Positions 10,394-21,117 are shown, counted from the first letter of the stretch. The stretch: DNA of 27,245 nucleotides from Dichomitus squalens LYAD-421 SS1 (GCF_000275845.1 NW_006766884.1:82754-109998); one strand, 5' to 3'. Notes: generated from the sequence alone by a model not told the origin. Program-made: numbers and translations.

Positions 10394-11106
10394 TTTGAAG
10401 CTAGGTCTGAGGAGGAGCGTTGAAGGTAGGAGCGTCCAGATCTCGCTCAAGAGATTTCCTCGGGACACGCGCTCCATGCATTTCCGATTTAGGCAAGTCC
10501 CGTTCGTGAAAGCTCTGGAGTTCAACGCAAGGCTATAGGACGCTATTCAAAGTACTCTTCCTCTGCGTCGTAACTCTGAGCACTCAATATATCTTCACGT
10601 GTAAAGGTGATGTTACATGTGATGATCGACATAAAACTGTACTGCTCGGTAACTTTGCCTAAACCAGCCCTAGTCTAGCGACTCAGTTGCAACAGCAATC
10701 GCTTCACGCCTGATGGAAGCACAGTGCGACATAACATGAGAATGCTATGGATACAACCTTGTATTATCAACATAAGTGAGTGAATCCGTAGCGCGTAGAG
10801 GTTTCGTGGCTGGAATTAGTCTGATGTGCAAGATCGATGATAGAAAGGTCCATTCGTCGAGAGCTCAAGCCAAGGGCCAGCATCAACTATGCGGATCCTT
10901 CAAACCGTATATCAGCGCGCCTTTCTGGGCGGTTCCGTTACTTGGCTGGGGTTTTCCGTCGTTGGATGGTAGCCGCAGGGTAGGGTAACGACGAGTAGGT
11001 TTGGGAGCTAAAGCATTTTCCTACGCGTTGATGGTCAATAATTAGGCAGATGGTCGAAGAACACTTAGTCGACGAAACGTACTCTGAAAGCCGTACCCAC
11101 GCTCTT
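10394..11106. other. Intergenic: CCT1 promoter and 3' flank of the 11107 gene
   Basis: No gene is recognisable. About 150 nt upstream of the CCT1 ATG should hold its promoter. I looked for a heat-shock element (alternating GAA/TTC) and found only imperfect pieces. The remainder is AT-richer than the genes and has no repeats visible by eye. Confidence 0.5.
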
Positions 11107-11798
11107 CTATCGCATGACGACGACAGGGGTAGCTGGAGAGTCCGGCTCGGACGAGCTATCTTCTGCGTCCAGGAAGGGGTCAAGAGTGGTGGTGATCGAA
11201 GCCTTGTGAGGGGATCCAATGATAGGAGTCACCCCCCACTTTGGCAGGTACGAAGGAACTGTGCGTCCGATGGGCGCGACCGATTCGGTGGACCACTCCG
11301 ACAGCTGACCAATTGTGTCGATGGATTCGCTGGACTGACTGCGGAAGGGGTTGCGAATAGTGCAAGACACTGACGTAGTATTCCGATCGATTCGAGGGCG
11401 AGCAGACGGTGGCCTAGCGGCAGCATAGGGGGTTGCCGGCTCTCGAGGCGGCTCGAAGGGATCGTACTGCTCAGTCCCTTTAGGGGACTTGATATATGTC
11501 TGGCCGCCGCATCTCCTGAGTTCGGATGCCTAGCACACAATGCGTGAGTGCCATCTAAAAGGTCATCAACAGTCTTCGTGATTACCTCTTTTGCGGTGGA
11601 AGGCAACTCAATAGTGCCAGTAGACGCGCGCGCTTTCTCGCCGGAACGACGAGACTTTTTCTGCAAATATCTTTCAGAAACACCATGACGAGATAGCGAT
11701 GAACTGACCTCGACTCGCTTCTGTCGACTCAGCGGCGTGAAGCCGGCTTCGTGCTGAGCATCCTGCTTCTTCTTGAAGACGTTGAAGTGCGCGAACAT
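11107..11798 (-). CDS. Ser/Pro-rich protein of unknown function (about 190 aa)
   Basis: Proposed exons 11798-11709, 11660-11571 and 11499-11107 give 190 residues. Intron 1 (48 nt, GTCAGT...TTTGCAG) is a multiple of three, so the unspliced frame is also open. Intron 2 (71 nt, GTTGAT...GGCCAG) is needed to enter the frame that runs to the stop. The N-terminus is MFAHFNVFKKKQ followed by a basic stretch (KKSRRSGEKAR). The C-terminal exon contains KSPKGTEQYDPFEPPREP, PYAAARPPSARPR and an acidic, Ser-rich end (DAEDSSSEPDSPATP). No domain, signal peptide or membrane helix is visible; it is probably disordered. I do not recognise it. The second donor is not a consensus site, so the middle junction is the least certain part. 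Confidence 0.65.
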
Positions 11799-12382
11799 GA
11801 TGAGTGTATCCGACTACCTGGGGCGGTAAGAGGGTATTGTCGCTATTCGCAGGTGAGTGAAATGGATGGTGTTTGCACACCCTTGTTCGAAAGTGTCAGC
11901 TTATATACGTTCGAGGCCCTACCTACAAGTATGGGCACCGAGATATTCTAATCTGTCTTCCCGCTTTCATAGGGCGGACGTATTGGGATATCCGCTCGCT
12001 GGGGGCCGTACGATCGTGCAGTTGATCCCGATCACACATTTTACCACTACATACCATGCCGAACATCGGAGAGCCAGCGCCAGCGTAGAGGAATTGAATG
12101 GCAGTGCGTTTGAAGAAGGCCTGGGAAGCGATTCAGTCTCATACAAAATAGGGCCGTTGAGCGGAGGAGGTTATGCAGACGGTATCCGAAGAAGCCACGT
12201 TTGGCGGCCGCTTCAAGGACCGAAGAACCCCAAGTTATGGTTACGTATAGTGGAGGCACACACGCGTCACGCGCCTCCGAGTCGCGGCACTCATCCTTGC
12301 CTGTTACTCCCAATCTCCTTACCTCTGTACACGCAACGTTGATGGACTCGCCTTTGAACGCTGTATGCAACGTTACCAAACA
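11799..12382. promoter_or_regulatory. Divergent promoter region between the 11798 (-) and 12383 (+) genes
   Basis: Two genes start at either end of this 584 nt stretch and read away from each other, so it must hold both promoters. A TTATATA run lies at 11901-11907. An ACGCGT (MluI cell-cycle box type) is at 12262-12267, about 116 nt before the + strand start. ACGCGT recurs by chance in this GC-rich window, so its meaning is weak. No gene was seen. Confidence 0.5.
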
Positions 12383-14311
12383 ATGATCATGAGCGTGCTC
12401 GCTGACGGAGCCTTCGCATATCCTGCGGTGGCTGTGGACGCAGGCTCACCAGCATGCTGCAAATGCCGACGACTACCTCGCCCGCGGCCTTCTCATCCCC
12501 GCGGCTGAGGAGCATTACAAGGCCGCAGAGGCCTTTCAAGCGTGTGTAGATGCATCGAACGACGACAACGTGCGCTTTTTGCTCGTTCTTGGCTGTCATC
12601 GACCCGGGGCCGCTCACCGCCCTTGCATGTTTCCTGTCATCAACGATGTGCATTCGCTGTACATGGCACGACCGCTGTCCGTAATTCACATTTCCCCCAC
12701 CTAGACAAAGCGCACGCTTCGAATGCTGCACAACGAACACATGAAGATGGGCAAGGACTTGCAAAGGCGCATTGCGAAGCTGAGAGAAGAGAACAAGGAT
12801 CCTTCCTTACCGCAGAAGCCCCCTCGAGTTCCCGCTGCTGGTCCAAGCACCAGTGTCTCTCCTCCGTCTCCTCAGCCTCCATCGTCACCTCCGCCGCCGC
12901 AACCCCAGAACAAGCTGTCGGACTCACAGCAGACGGTAGACGAGTCGTTCATGCTTCTAGGGCAAAGAGTACGCCTCCTCTCCATTGTCCCATGTATCGG
13001 GTAAGTCCTAAGAGACGCACAGTCTGACCCGGGAGACGCATTCCACCAATTCTGGAAGGCGACCGAGGGCATGCTGGAGTATCTCTCCCGACCCGTTGCA
13101 TTCGCGACCGCCCCGCTCGCTCCCCAAGAATCCAATCTGAACAGCAATCGGAACGGCAGCTGGAGCAGCGACACCGACCTCGAAGATCCGATATCCAAGA
13201 AGATCTCCCGCGGGATCAGCCTCGTGAAGGCCGCCCATTCCAGGATGCTCACCCGGTACGACTCGCCCGCGACGGGCTCGGACACGGAGGCGGCGCCGGG
13301 GCCCAGCGTCTTCCCGCCTCCGCCACAGCCGTCGCACGCGTTCGACATTCGCGACGATTGGGACGACGATGTCCGCGCGTTCGAAGGTAGGAGCCACCGT
13401 TTACGGCAGGTTGTGTGAAGATCGCTCGCTCATCGCGTGCATCCGGCGTTCTAGATGACGACATGGCGGACTCGTTCTGTCTCGTGCCGTCGAAGTCCGA
13501 GCCGGGCGTCGCATCTCTGAAGGAGGAAAACGCCTCGCTCAAGGCGGAGCTCGAGAAGCAACGACAGCAGCTCGTGAATATGGAGGCGGCGCTCAAGGCC
13601 CGCCAGGAACAGGACCAGCAGTTGCGCGACAGCATTATGCTCGCGAGGAAAGAGGTGCGGTTCCTCTCCGTTTTCCAAGCCGTATTTCTGATGCCGCGTG
13701 CCCCCTTGCGGCCTGCTGCTCCGTCTTTCATGCCGACGTCGTGTGCTCCGAAGAGAAGCTCGTGCTAACGTTTGTTCCCGGGTCTCAGGCACACCGCGCA
13801 ATGCTGTCCTCGACCGTCGTCGCGCGCCCGACTGCCGTACAGCCGCCAGTGGACATCGCGTCCCTGAACCTCACCGTGCCCGTCCCCCCTCCGGTGCCCG
13901 CAGCCGTCGCGGCGGCGAACAACGGCCGCGAACGCGACCCCCAGCTCGTGCGGCGCGTGCGGGAGCTCGAGGAGGAGGTCCGGAACCTCCGCAGCGAGAA
14001 CGAGAAGCAGGTGCGTCGGCGTCGCCCCGTCCCACATCCCCATCCACATCCACATCCACATCCCCGCCCGCGGGCGCCGCCGTCTTCGAGCAGGAGCTGA
14101 CATCGGTGTGCGGGCGTTGCAGAAAGCGATGATTGTGCGCTTCCGGGAGCGGTGGGAGAAGCTGAAGGAGTCGGCGAAGCGCAAGAAGGAGGCGAAGGCC
14201 GCAGCGGAGACGACGAACGTGGTGGGCCAGAGGATAGAGGAGGACCCTGAGGCGGAGGCCGCTGCGGAGCGGGACGAGGCTGGGAGGGAAGACGACGTCG
14301 CTTTCGCTTGA
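12383..14311 (+). CDS. MIT-domain and coiled-coil protein, ATG38/NRBF2-like
   Basis: Seven exons (12383-12394, 12444-12569, 12705-12968, 13023-13386, 13455-13654, 13789-14010, 14123-14311) give 458 residues. Residues about 5-75 form a helical MIT-like hairpin (AHQHAANADDYLARGLL, AAEEHYKAAEAFQACVDAS, RMLHNEHMKMGKDLQRRI). Next come a Pro-rich linker, a short block (DAFHQFWKATEGMLEYLSRP), and acidic Ser-rich sequence (DIRDDWDDDVRAFE). Two coiled-coil segments follow (about 274-322 and 370-430, with heptads such as LKEENASLKAELEKQ and RELEEEVRNLRSENEKQ). This order, N-terminal MIT plus C-terminal coiled coil, is that of Atg38/NRBF2, a regulator of the autophagy PI3-kinase complex I. The assignment is by architecture and weak motif likeness; other MIT proteins are possible. 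The 12 nt first exon (two candidate ATGs, 12383 and 12389) is the weakest part of the model. Confidence 0.65.
14032..14064 (+). repeat. CATCCA-type microsatellite in an intron
   Basis: A run of near-perfect hexamers (CCACAT/CATCCA) lies in the intron between the sixth and seventh exons of the MIT-domain gene. It is likely length-polymorphic and outside the coding sequence. Confidence 0.8.
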
Positions 14312-15299
14312 GCGTGCTTCGCAGAATGCTCCCCACCCCCACGGATGTGGGGTGGTTACCCGTGCGGTCGGGCTGTTCCTTGAGGTTGGCCTAGACGGGC
14401 GTCGTTGCTGCCGTCGGTGTCTCACGCTGTGCTTGTCTGTTTGTGCACGACCGGGCAATCTCTCCAGTATGCTTTTTGCTTTGTATACACACTTGTATCT
14501 GTAGCTTCTTGGTCAATGTACAGTTTGTCCCACTCCATGAACCTCATATGTTACGCTGGTAGAGAGCTGCTGCTCGTCGTGGCATGCTTCCGGATATCGA
14601 CCGCTTCCTGGCAGAAGGTTTTGCAAGGCCAACTTACAGTCTTCGGAAGGCAATACCTTACCCGGGTCCGAGACTGAAGCGAGGGCCGGACCGCCGTGTC
14701 CCTTGCGAGGACGGAACCACGTCCACCTTCCCTCACGCCAAATATTTCCGTGCATGCATAGATTCGTAGACTTCAGTAGACGACCGGCGATGTCCTAGGA
14801 ACTGCTCGGCATCAAGTTCCCGGCAGATACGTCGACAAGCAAGAAACCACCTTGGAACTTGCAGGAAGGGAACGGCAGCCGGATACGGATCCTGGAGCTG
14901 TTCAAGGGACATGTGTGGCGCTTGGTAGTATGAGGTTGAGCTCAAGCGCGCCAGGATGCATCGGGATCCAAAGAAGACCATACCGCTGTAGGCTGTGACA
15001 AATGAGCGTAACGAAACCAGGCGTTAGGGTGCCAGAGTCCCCGAGTACAATGGTGGTATACCCCTTCAAGAGTACGGACTAGGCTGACATCGAAGGTCTT
15101 GTACTGGCATTGCGTGCGTACAAGGCGCAAGCCGAAGGAGTTATGCACTGAAGAATCAGTATACAACAACGGGCAAACGTTCCTATGATACCTGCCCGGG
15201 ACACGTTAGATCGCCGGGCTCGGAAGCGACGAGACTGCGGCCGGGAAGAGGACTCACAGTATTATTGACGGATTCGAACCACTGCCCCTCCCCCGCGAC
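14312..15299. other. Intergenic, 3' flanks of the converging MIT-domain gene (+) and MOG1 (-)
   Basis: Both neighbouring genes end here, so UTRs and polyadenylation sites are expected rather than promoters. A small hairpin lies at 14333-14355. Short open frames (for example 14405-14677 +, 14733-14981 -) have no recognisable content. A tRNA B-box-like match at 15270-15280 was examined and rejected. Confidence 0.5.
14333..14355. repeat. Hairpin in the 3' flank of the MIT-domain gene
   Basis: CCACCCC (14333-14339) pairs with GGGGTGG (14349-14355) across a 9 nt loop, 22 nt after the stop codon. It could stabilise the 3' UTR or be incidental GC-rich sequence. Confidence 0.4.
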
Positions 15300-15974
15300 C
15301 TACGCAAACAACCCGTAGTCAACGATGCGCAAGGACTTGGCGGCGATGTCGAAGACGGCCTTGGCCTCGGCCCAGCTGTCCTCGCTGACGGAGCCGCCGT
15401 CGGTGCTGGTCATGGGGACGTTCATGGTCATGACGAGGTCGACGGCCTTGTGCTTGACGCGGTAGAGGGCGAGGAGGATGCGGACCTCGTCCGCGGACGT
15501 GCTGTTGAACTTGTGCACGGTCTGGGTGCCGTAGAGGACGACGGGGTCGGGGGTGGCGCCGTTGGAGCCGTTGGGGACCTTGGTCGCGTCGTGGACCTTG
15601 TGGGACTTTGCGTCATTGTCGTGCGCGAGGGCGTCGAAGTGGAGGCTGGGGAAGCGTGGGGAAGGGCGGGGAAGGGGGATCGGCGTCGGCTCGGATGGGG
15701 ACGGGGAAATAGAGGAACAAGGAGGACGTACCCGGCGGCTTCTCGGGGGTCGGTCGCGGGGACACTCTGGAGGACTTCGACGATGATGCTGATCCCGGAG
15801 GCAGGTGATAGGAAGACCTCTTGTGTGTCTGGCACTTGGCGGAGGTCTCTGGACGAAGAGAGGTCTGCAAAGAGTGACGTCAAGGAGATGGAGGAGGGCG
15901 TACGAGGCATCGATGAGCTGTGAGGGGAGGTCTGCGGTGATGGTGCCTCCGAAGAGCTCCCTGGTGGCCGACAT
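15300..15974 (-). CDS. MOG1: Mog1, Ran GTPase-binding nuclear import factor
   Basis: Three exons (15974-15904, 15848-15732, 15645-15300) give 177 residues, the usual size of Mog1/RANGRF. Mog1 is a small nuclear protein that binds Ran and promotes nucleotide release, supporting nuclear transport. The N-terminus has the family signature RELFGGTITADLPSQLIDAS, followed by DLRQVPDTQEVFL, then SIIVEVLQSVP. The last exon contains the central and C-terminal fold (FDALAHDNDA, GTQTVHKFN, VRILLALYRVKHKAVDLVMTMN) and ends DYGLFA. The start at 15974 places the signature at residues 5-24, as in other fungi; the frame is open further upstream, but that extension is low complexity. Intron 1 uses the second of two acceptors (GTCCAG, not TTTGCAG), because only that one restores DLRQVPDTQ. 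Confidence 0.95.
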   Translation of the reverse strand: MSATRELFGGTITADLPSQLIDASYALLHLLDVTLCRPLFVQRPPPSARHTRGLPITCLRDQHHRRSPPECPRDRPPRSRRVRPPCSSISPSPSEPTPIPLPRPSPRFPSLHFDALAHDNDAKSHKVHDATKVPNGSNGATPDPVVLYGTQTVHKFNSTSADEVRILLALYRVKHKAVDLVMTMNVPMTSTDGGSVSEDSWAEAKAVFDIAAKSLRIVDYGLFA

Positions 15975-16229
15975 CGCGCGCTCTTCTGCCGGGGTCAGCG
16001 ATGGGGACGAGGGTGCAGCTGGTGCAGGAGAAGGCAGACGGGATCCATGCGGTAAGTAATCCGACCCGTCGGACCCGACCATGCCATCGCGCGCACGTGC
16101 TCGTGTGACTGACGCGTTCAACCCGCCCCGCGTCGCCCGCCGCCACTGGTTGCTTTTGTCCTCCACCGCCCCCGCCCCCGCCCCAGCTCCCGACTCCTGC
16201 CGCCCGTCGTCCGTCGTCTCCCCCTCCCC
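15975..16229. promoter_or_regulatory. 255 bp bidirectional promoter shared by MOG1 (-) and NDC80 (+)
   Basis: The two start codons face away from each other with only 255 bp between them. Visible elements are the palindromic E-box GCACGTGC at 16093-16100, the MluI cell-cycle-box motif ACGCGT at 16112-16117, and a GC-box-like tract of CCGCCCC units at about 16166-16187. The MluI box is the target of MBF in ascomycetes and would fit periodic expression of a kinetochore gene. That role is inferred from the motif alone. Confidence 0.65.
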
Positions 16230-18923
16230 ATGGAGCTCACCGGACGACGCAGCACGATGGCCCCCCACGCTGACACCTACGGAAACGCTCGCTCCAACCT
16301 CCCCGTACCCTCAACCGTCAAGAAACCCGCCCACGGCCATGGACGTATGTCTCTCGCAGGCCCCGCAATCCGCGCGCCCTATCCCATGCCTCCCCCTTCA
16401 AATCCTAGGCAGTCGCTTATGCGCTCACAGAATGTGAACCCGCTACTTCAGAGTGCGAGTAAGCCGCAGTCTTACGGCCGTACACCAATGCACAAGTGAG
16501 TCTTGCTTGTTTGCGATAAATGCCAGTAAGTGGAATATGGGTTGTAGACAAGGTCGGACGCATTGGCGAGCAACCGTATGGTGATGTGTGGGAGGGATGG
16601 GGTGGCACGGAGCTGGATCATTCGACTGCCTATTCCATGTGCGAGTTGCTCATCCTCCAGTGCCTTCAGTCCACAGGGCGTGCGTGGACATCAGCATGTG
16701 CAGACAATTCCATGCAAGAGCTTCAGCTTCGAATATTTGCCAGCATGTACTTACAGCAACCCTACGTTACAGTAACATCCGGAGAGGGTCAATGTGGCAA
16801 GGAAGCAATCAAGCAGCCGCACCTCCATCGAGCCAGACGTTCGCCAAGGACGCCCGCCCCCTCCGGGACAAGTCGTTCCAAGCAAAGATGCGCCAGGACC
16901 TGGGCAGCTTCCTCATGAGCACCGGCTTCGACGTCGCCCCCCAGATGCTCCAGAACATCACAGGAAAGGACTTCCGCGCGGTCTTCCAGCACCTCATCAT
17001 ATGCCTCGACCCGCTGTGGCCGTTCGAGCTCGAGCTCCGCTTCGAAGACCACTTCATACAGGCCCTGCGCGCCATGAAGTATCCGTACGTCGGGCAGATC
17101 GACGTGCGGTGGCTTCCGACACCCGCTGCCATGCACTCGTGGCCGTCATTGCTCGGCATGCTGCACTGGCTGGCCGAACTCGGTAAAGTTGGTCGGACTC
17201 GTTTTCCCTCGCCCGTAGCCATGTCTGACCGCACGCCAGGCTCGCGAGCGATACATGACCAGTGGACATCCGACACTGCAGGATCCTACGCTCGTGCCAG
17301 ACGAGTTCGATGACATCAACCACCACCTCGCGCTCGCTCTGGACCACAATACTACCGCGTACGAGGTCTTCCTGCAAGGGCAGGACGTCTTCCCGGAGCA
17401 GGAGAAGCTTCTGGAGGAGCGTTATGGTACGTCTGCACCGACCCCCGGCCCGAGTTCCTGCTCATTGTTGTTGCAGCGAGGAAGGACGCTCGCGTCCTCT
17501 CCGACTTGGAGCAGCGTCGGGAGAAGCTGATGGAGATCCAGACCGATTGGGAGCAGCTGAAGAAGTCAGCGGTATGAACGCCTTCGTGTCGCTGGGAACG
17601 CGCGCTGACGCCGTTGCAGCCGCCGTTTGAGGAGCTCAAGAAAGACAACGGCTCGCTGAAGCGCGACAAGCTCAAGTTCGAGGAGATCCTCCGCCGGTTC
17701 GAGGAGCGCAGGCAGAAGTGGCTGCGCCAGGTGCAGGACGAGAAGACCGAGCTAGAGTACAACCGTGCGTGCACTCAAATGGATTCAGCTCCTCCAATCC
17801 AACGCTGACCTGACCGCCCCCGTCCTCCGCGCAGTGGCGGACCTCGAGCGGCTGCGCGCCGAGGAGGAGCGGCTCCTGGGCATCGTCAAGGAGCAGAACC
17901 TCTCGCCAGAAGAGGTGCTGCGGATGAACACCGAGCACCAGAACCTGACGCGCGAGCTCGAGGCGCTCAAGCACAAGAAGCACGAGACGTCGCAGGTCGT
18001 CGTCCGGCTCGAGGTCTCGCTCACGCGCAAGGTGTCCGACGCGGAGGAGGCGCTCGATCAGTACACCGCGCTGCTGTCCGCGCTCGGGCTCTTCCCCCCG
18101 CTGCCGCCGCCGCTCGAGGGCGTCGACCTCGCGCTCGACCTGCGCCCCGCCGCGGCGGGCGCGCAGGGCTTGTTGGTGGGCGCGGACGTGAGGAGCGTGG
18201 TGAAGCCGGCGCTGAATAGGGTGGCGGAGATGAAGATGACGGCGCGGGCGGAGGTGGAGAGCGAGCGGATCCGCGTAGACGACGAGCTGGACCAGCTCAC
18301 GCTCGAGTGCGAGACGGTCGAGGAGGAGGTGCTCGAGGTGATGGGCAAGACGAACGCGCTCAACGACCAGGCGGACGAGCTGCGCGAGGTGCGTGTGCTG
18401 TGCTGTGCTCGGATCCGTTCGGGAATGCTGACGGTTTGATCTGTCCTGTCTTTCCGTCTGCCTGTCTGTCTTCCTCTTGTCGCTGTCGTTGTTGTTGTTG
18501 TCGGCTCCGTACTGCTCCGCCAGGCGGCACAGCAGGAAGCTTTGGTCAGCAACGCCGAGGCGTCTCGGCTCGAACGCGACCTCGCGGCTGCGAGGACAGC
18601 GGCGATGGCGAACGGGGTAGGCGTCAAGTCGCGCCTCCAGGCATTACAAATCGCGTACGTCTTTCTAACTCATCTATCGTCGGTGCTCCCCCCTTCCCAT
18701 GCTTCCTGCCAATCTCCTGCCATCTCTCGCGCTGTCGAGCGTTCGTATGCTCACGGAGCGCGCCTGCCAATTTGACAGATACCGGGAGCAGATCGAGAAG
18801 GTGAACAGGCTGAGGGAAGATACGGTCCGCGCGGTGATCAAGAACAGCAGCGACATCGTCGCGTTCAAGGACGAGGTGTCGAAGCAGCTGCAGTACCTGA
18901 GGGACTTTGCCGAGGCGAACTGA
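16230..18923 (+). CDS. NDC80: Ndc80/HEC1, outer-kinetochore microtubule-binding subunit
   Basis: Eight exons (16230-16495, 16773-17187, 17240-17426, 17477-17571, 17620-17764, 17835-18388, 18524-18654, 18779-18923) give 645 residues (human 642). Ndc80 pairs with Nuf2 and couples kinetochores to microtubules. Residues 1-110 are a basic Ser/Thr-rich tail with Aurora-type sites (RRST, GRMS, RRGS). Residues about 115-227 form the calponin-homology domain, opening with the hallmark ARPLRDKSFQ and including KDFRAVFQHLI and SWPSLLGMLHWLAELGK. LQDPTLVPDEFDDINHH follows, then long coiled coils (from about LEERYARKDARV to the C-terminus). A Pro-rich break near GLFPPLPPPLEG interrupts the coil; the position is late for the classical loop. 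Intron 2 must use a GTTGGT donor after Lys227 rather than the earlier GTAAAG, to keep frame and the conserved ELGK. ATG at 16257 is an alternative start. Confidence 0.97.
18488..18501 (+). repeat. Short GTT microsatellite in an NDC80 intron
   Basis: Four to five GTT units lie in the pyrimidine/T-rich intron between exons 6 and 7. It is probably without function. Confidence 0.7.
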
Positions 18924-21117
18924 GCGGTGCTCGTGCTGTCAGTTTGCCACGCCGGTTTTGTGCCTTGTCTGTCGTGCTTATGTTGCGGACAGGTGTCCGT
19001 TAGCATCTGGCTATACTCCTCTGAGCGTATGTGTGCGGGCCTCGTTCTGTCTTCGTGTCGATACCTCTGTCTTCGTATCCCCTATCCTTATCCCGGTTCA
19101 CAGCGCTTTCCATCTAATTTTTTTTGTTCACACATGGGGCCCTGATCAATCATGTCTGTTGTACATGTACATCGCTTCGTTCATTGTATGACATGCCCGT
19201 TGGATTTGGCAAAAATTTTCCATCGGTGTTGGGCAACATTCGGGGAGTACGTTTGTCCTGTTGCGTGTGGGCATATGGCTTCTCACCATAGTTATCGGAT
19301 GCGAAACATGCCATCGTAAGGCATGCTCGTCTTTCATGGAGAACAAACGGCGTTCCAGCCAAACGCACTGTCGCTATCGACGTGGCGTCTAGCCATAGAA
19401 AGGTCCCGGAAACAGACCTACTAGGCGGATTGCGTCGACGTCGGAGTACAACGTCGCAACATGCGAACATAGTGCGCACATTTGTACAAACGTGTACTAG
19501 ACTGTCGGCGGTGGCGCACCCGAGTGCCAAAGTCCGCATATGTCGGTCATGTCGGTCGCTGGATCTGAAGGGCTTACTAGTTACTGAGTCAGACTAACCT
19601 TTGAAGGTTGAGCACACACCTACCCACAAATTTCAAAACTCCACGTCGGTGCGAAAGTTTGAATGCCGGCCCGCCGCCGTTGGTCCAGCCCCGCACTGGC
19701 GCGTTCTCGACGCAAGGATGGGCTTCGGCATGCATCTAAGATTTATGAGTTCCTGCATTCGTCCCTGTCTCCTGTCGGTATTGAGCGCACTGTTGGCTGA
19801 GGGCATCATGCAGCCGAGTCCTGTCTACCGAATCAGATTCATTCCGATGCGACACGGAGCGGGCAGGCGGGCGCCAGTACGACACAGCTATCGCAAACTC
19901 GCCGGCCGTGTCGCTGTGGCGCTGAAATCCCAACGTTCGACGTCCATCATAACCATCACCCGTCCTATTTCCAGTCTCAGGCGGCTCAAGCTCGCCATGT
20001 CCTGTCCGGCCGGTGGCTTCTGCCGTAGCATTGCTGCCTATTATACGCAGAGGCGCTAGCACTGCCAGCCCTTATCACCACGGCGCTTCTGACCATAATG
20101 TTTTCAGGGCGGGGGTCGTGCCCATTGGAGGATGCCCGCCGATGAGGTGGTCCAGACGCGTTTCCTCTGGCCCCGGTACGGTTGCGCCAAGGCAGACCGA
20201 GTTGCCGGCGAAACTGTCAGAAAGGCACTGCACCACAGGAGCGGTATGGGAGAGCCGTCGTTGCACGAGCGCGGGTGCTTCCGCGAAATGTGTGAAGATC
20301 GCTCTGTTTCTGCGTCTACTCCACGGTTGCGGGGCTGTATCAGCAGAAAGGATCAGGGCCCGCTGTCTTTGGAGCGCGTGCAACCGGAGCCGTCGACACA
20401 CCTTCTTGCCGTAACAGGTATGAGTATCTGCTAGGTGCTCCTCTCGTGCTGTACTCACAGTGGGAACCTTACCAACATTTCGTTTCGGACGCCTGCGCAA
20501 TCAGCGTGCACAAGGATGACGCTAGCTCGCTGCGTCCCAGAGCTTATCGCCCATCGCAATGCACAGCTCGTCTCGGCTGTCGTCGCTACTCTCCGGCGCC
20601 ACCAAGACGAATGTCACGAGCGCGCGAGACGGCGACTTTGACGTTCCAACTGATCCGCATTCCGACCCTCATGGACGGAAGAGCGAGGTAGGGAAGAATG
20701 TTGGTGAATGGATGAGGTCATACTGCCGTCCATTTACGATCCGAGGTTTGCACACGGGGGCTTCCTATTTGCCCGTGGCATTTGCGGAACCTGTGGGAAC
20801 GCTTTCACACCGCGGAGCTGGACCTATGCCCCCCGTGTGGGCCTGCGACAATACCCATTCCGGGTACGAGGATTGATCTACCGGACTGCCTTTCTGCGGT
20901 CCACTCTTCCCTGGGCGGACGCGCAAGATGCACACTCAAGATCTCTCATTCCGTGCCTGCTTCGCGCTCATGGAATGGATAAAGGCCGGATGAACCCTGG
21001 TCGGATTCGACTGACCCCTCCCCGTCCCGTGCAGCGATCTGTGTATTAGACACAGCTACTAGCCTTCGCGACTCCCAACATCCGTCGCACGTCTATCAAC
21101 TGCCCGCCACCGCCATC
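18924..21117. other. 2.2 kb stretch without a confident gene, upstream of the TmpA-like gene
   Basis: The first few hundred bases are the NDC80 3' flank (T-rich run at about 19117-19125). The last few hundred should hold the promoter of the gene starting at 21118. In between are several overlapping frames of 60-150 codons on both strands with no recognisable domain. The best candidate exon is the + frame from 20559 to about 20689, which ends at a GAG followed by GTAGGG. I could not find a convincing continuation. A Cys-rich + segment, GICGTCGNAF, occurs near 20780. I call no gene here. Confidence 0.45.

Noticed and set aside
13785..14458. Two long minus-strand frames (185 and 195 codons)
   Set aside because: They are antisense shadows of the GC-rich coiled-coil exons of the MIT-domain gene, with Arg/Pro/Ser-biased composition.
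15270..15280. GGTTCGAATCC on the minus strand, a perfect tRNA B-box match
   Set aside because: The surrounding bases do not form a T-stem (weak GT pairs and a mismatch), the implied acceptor AATAATA has no partner upstream, and the 5' part would overlap the MOG1 coding end. No cloverleaf can be drawn.
15450..15923. 157-codon + strand frame
   Set aside because: It lies antisense to MOG1 exons and introns and has no recognisable content.
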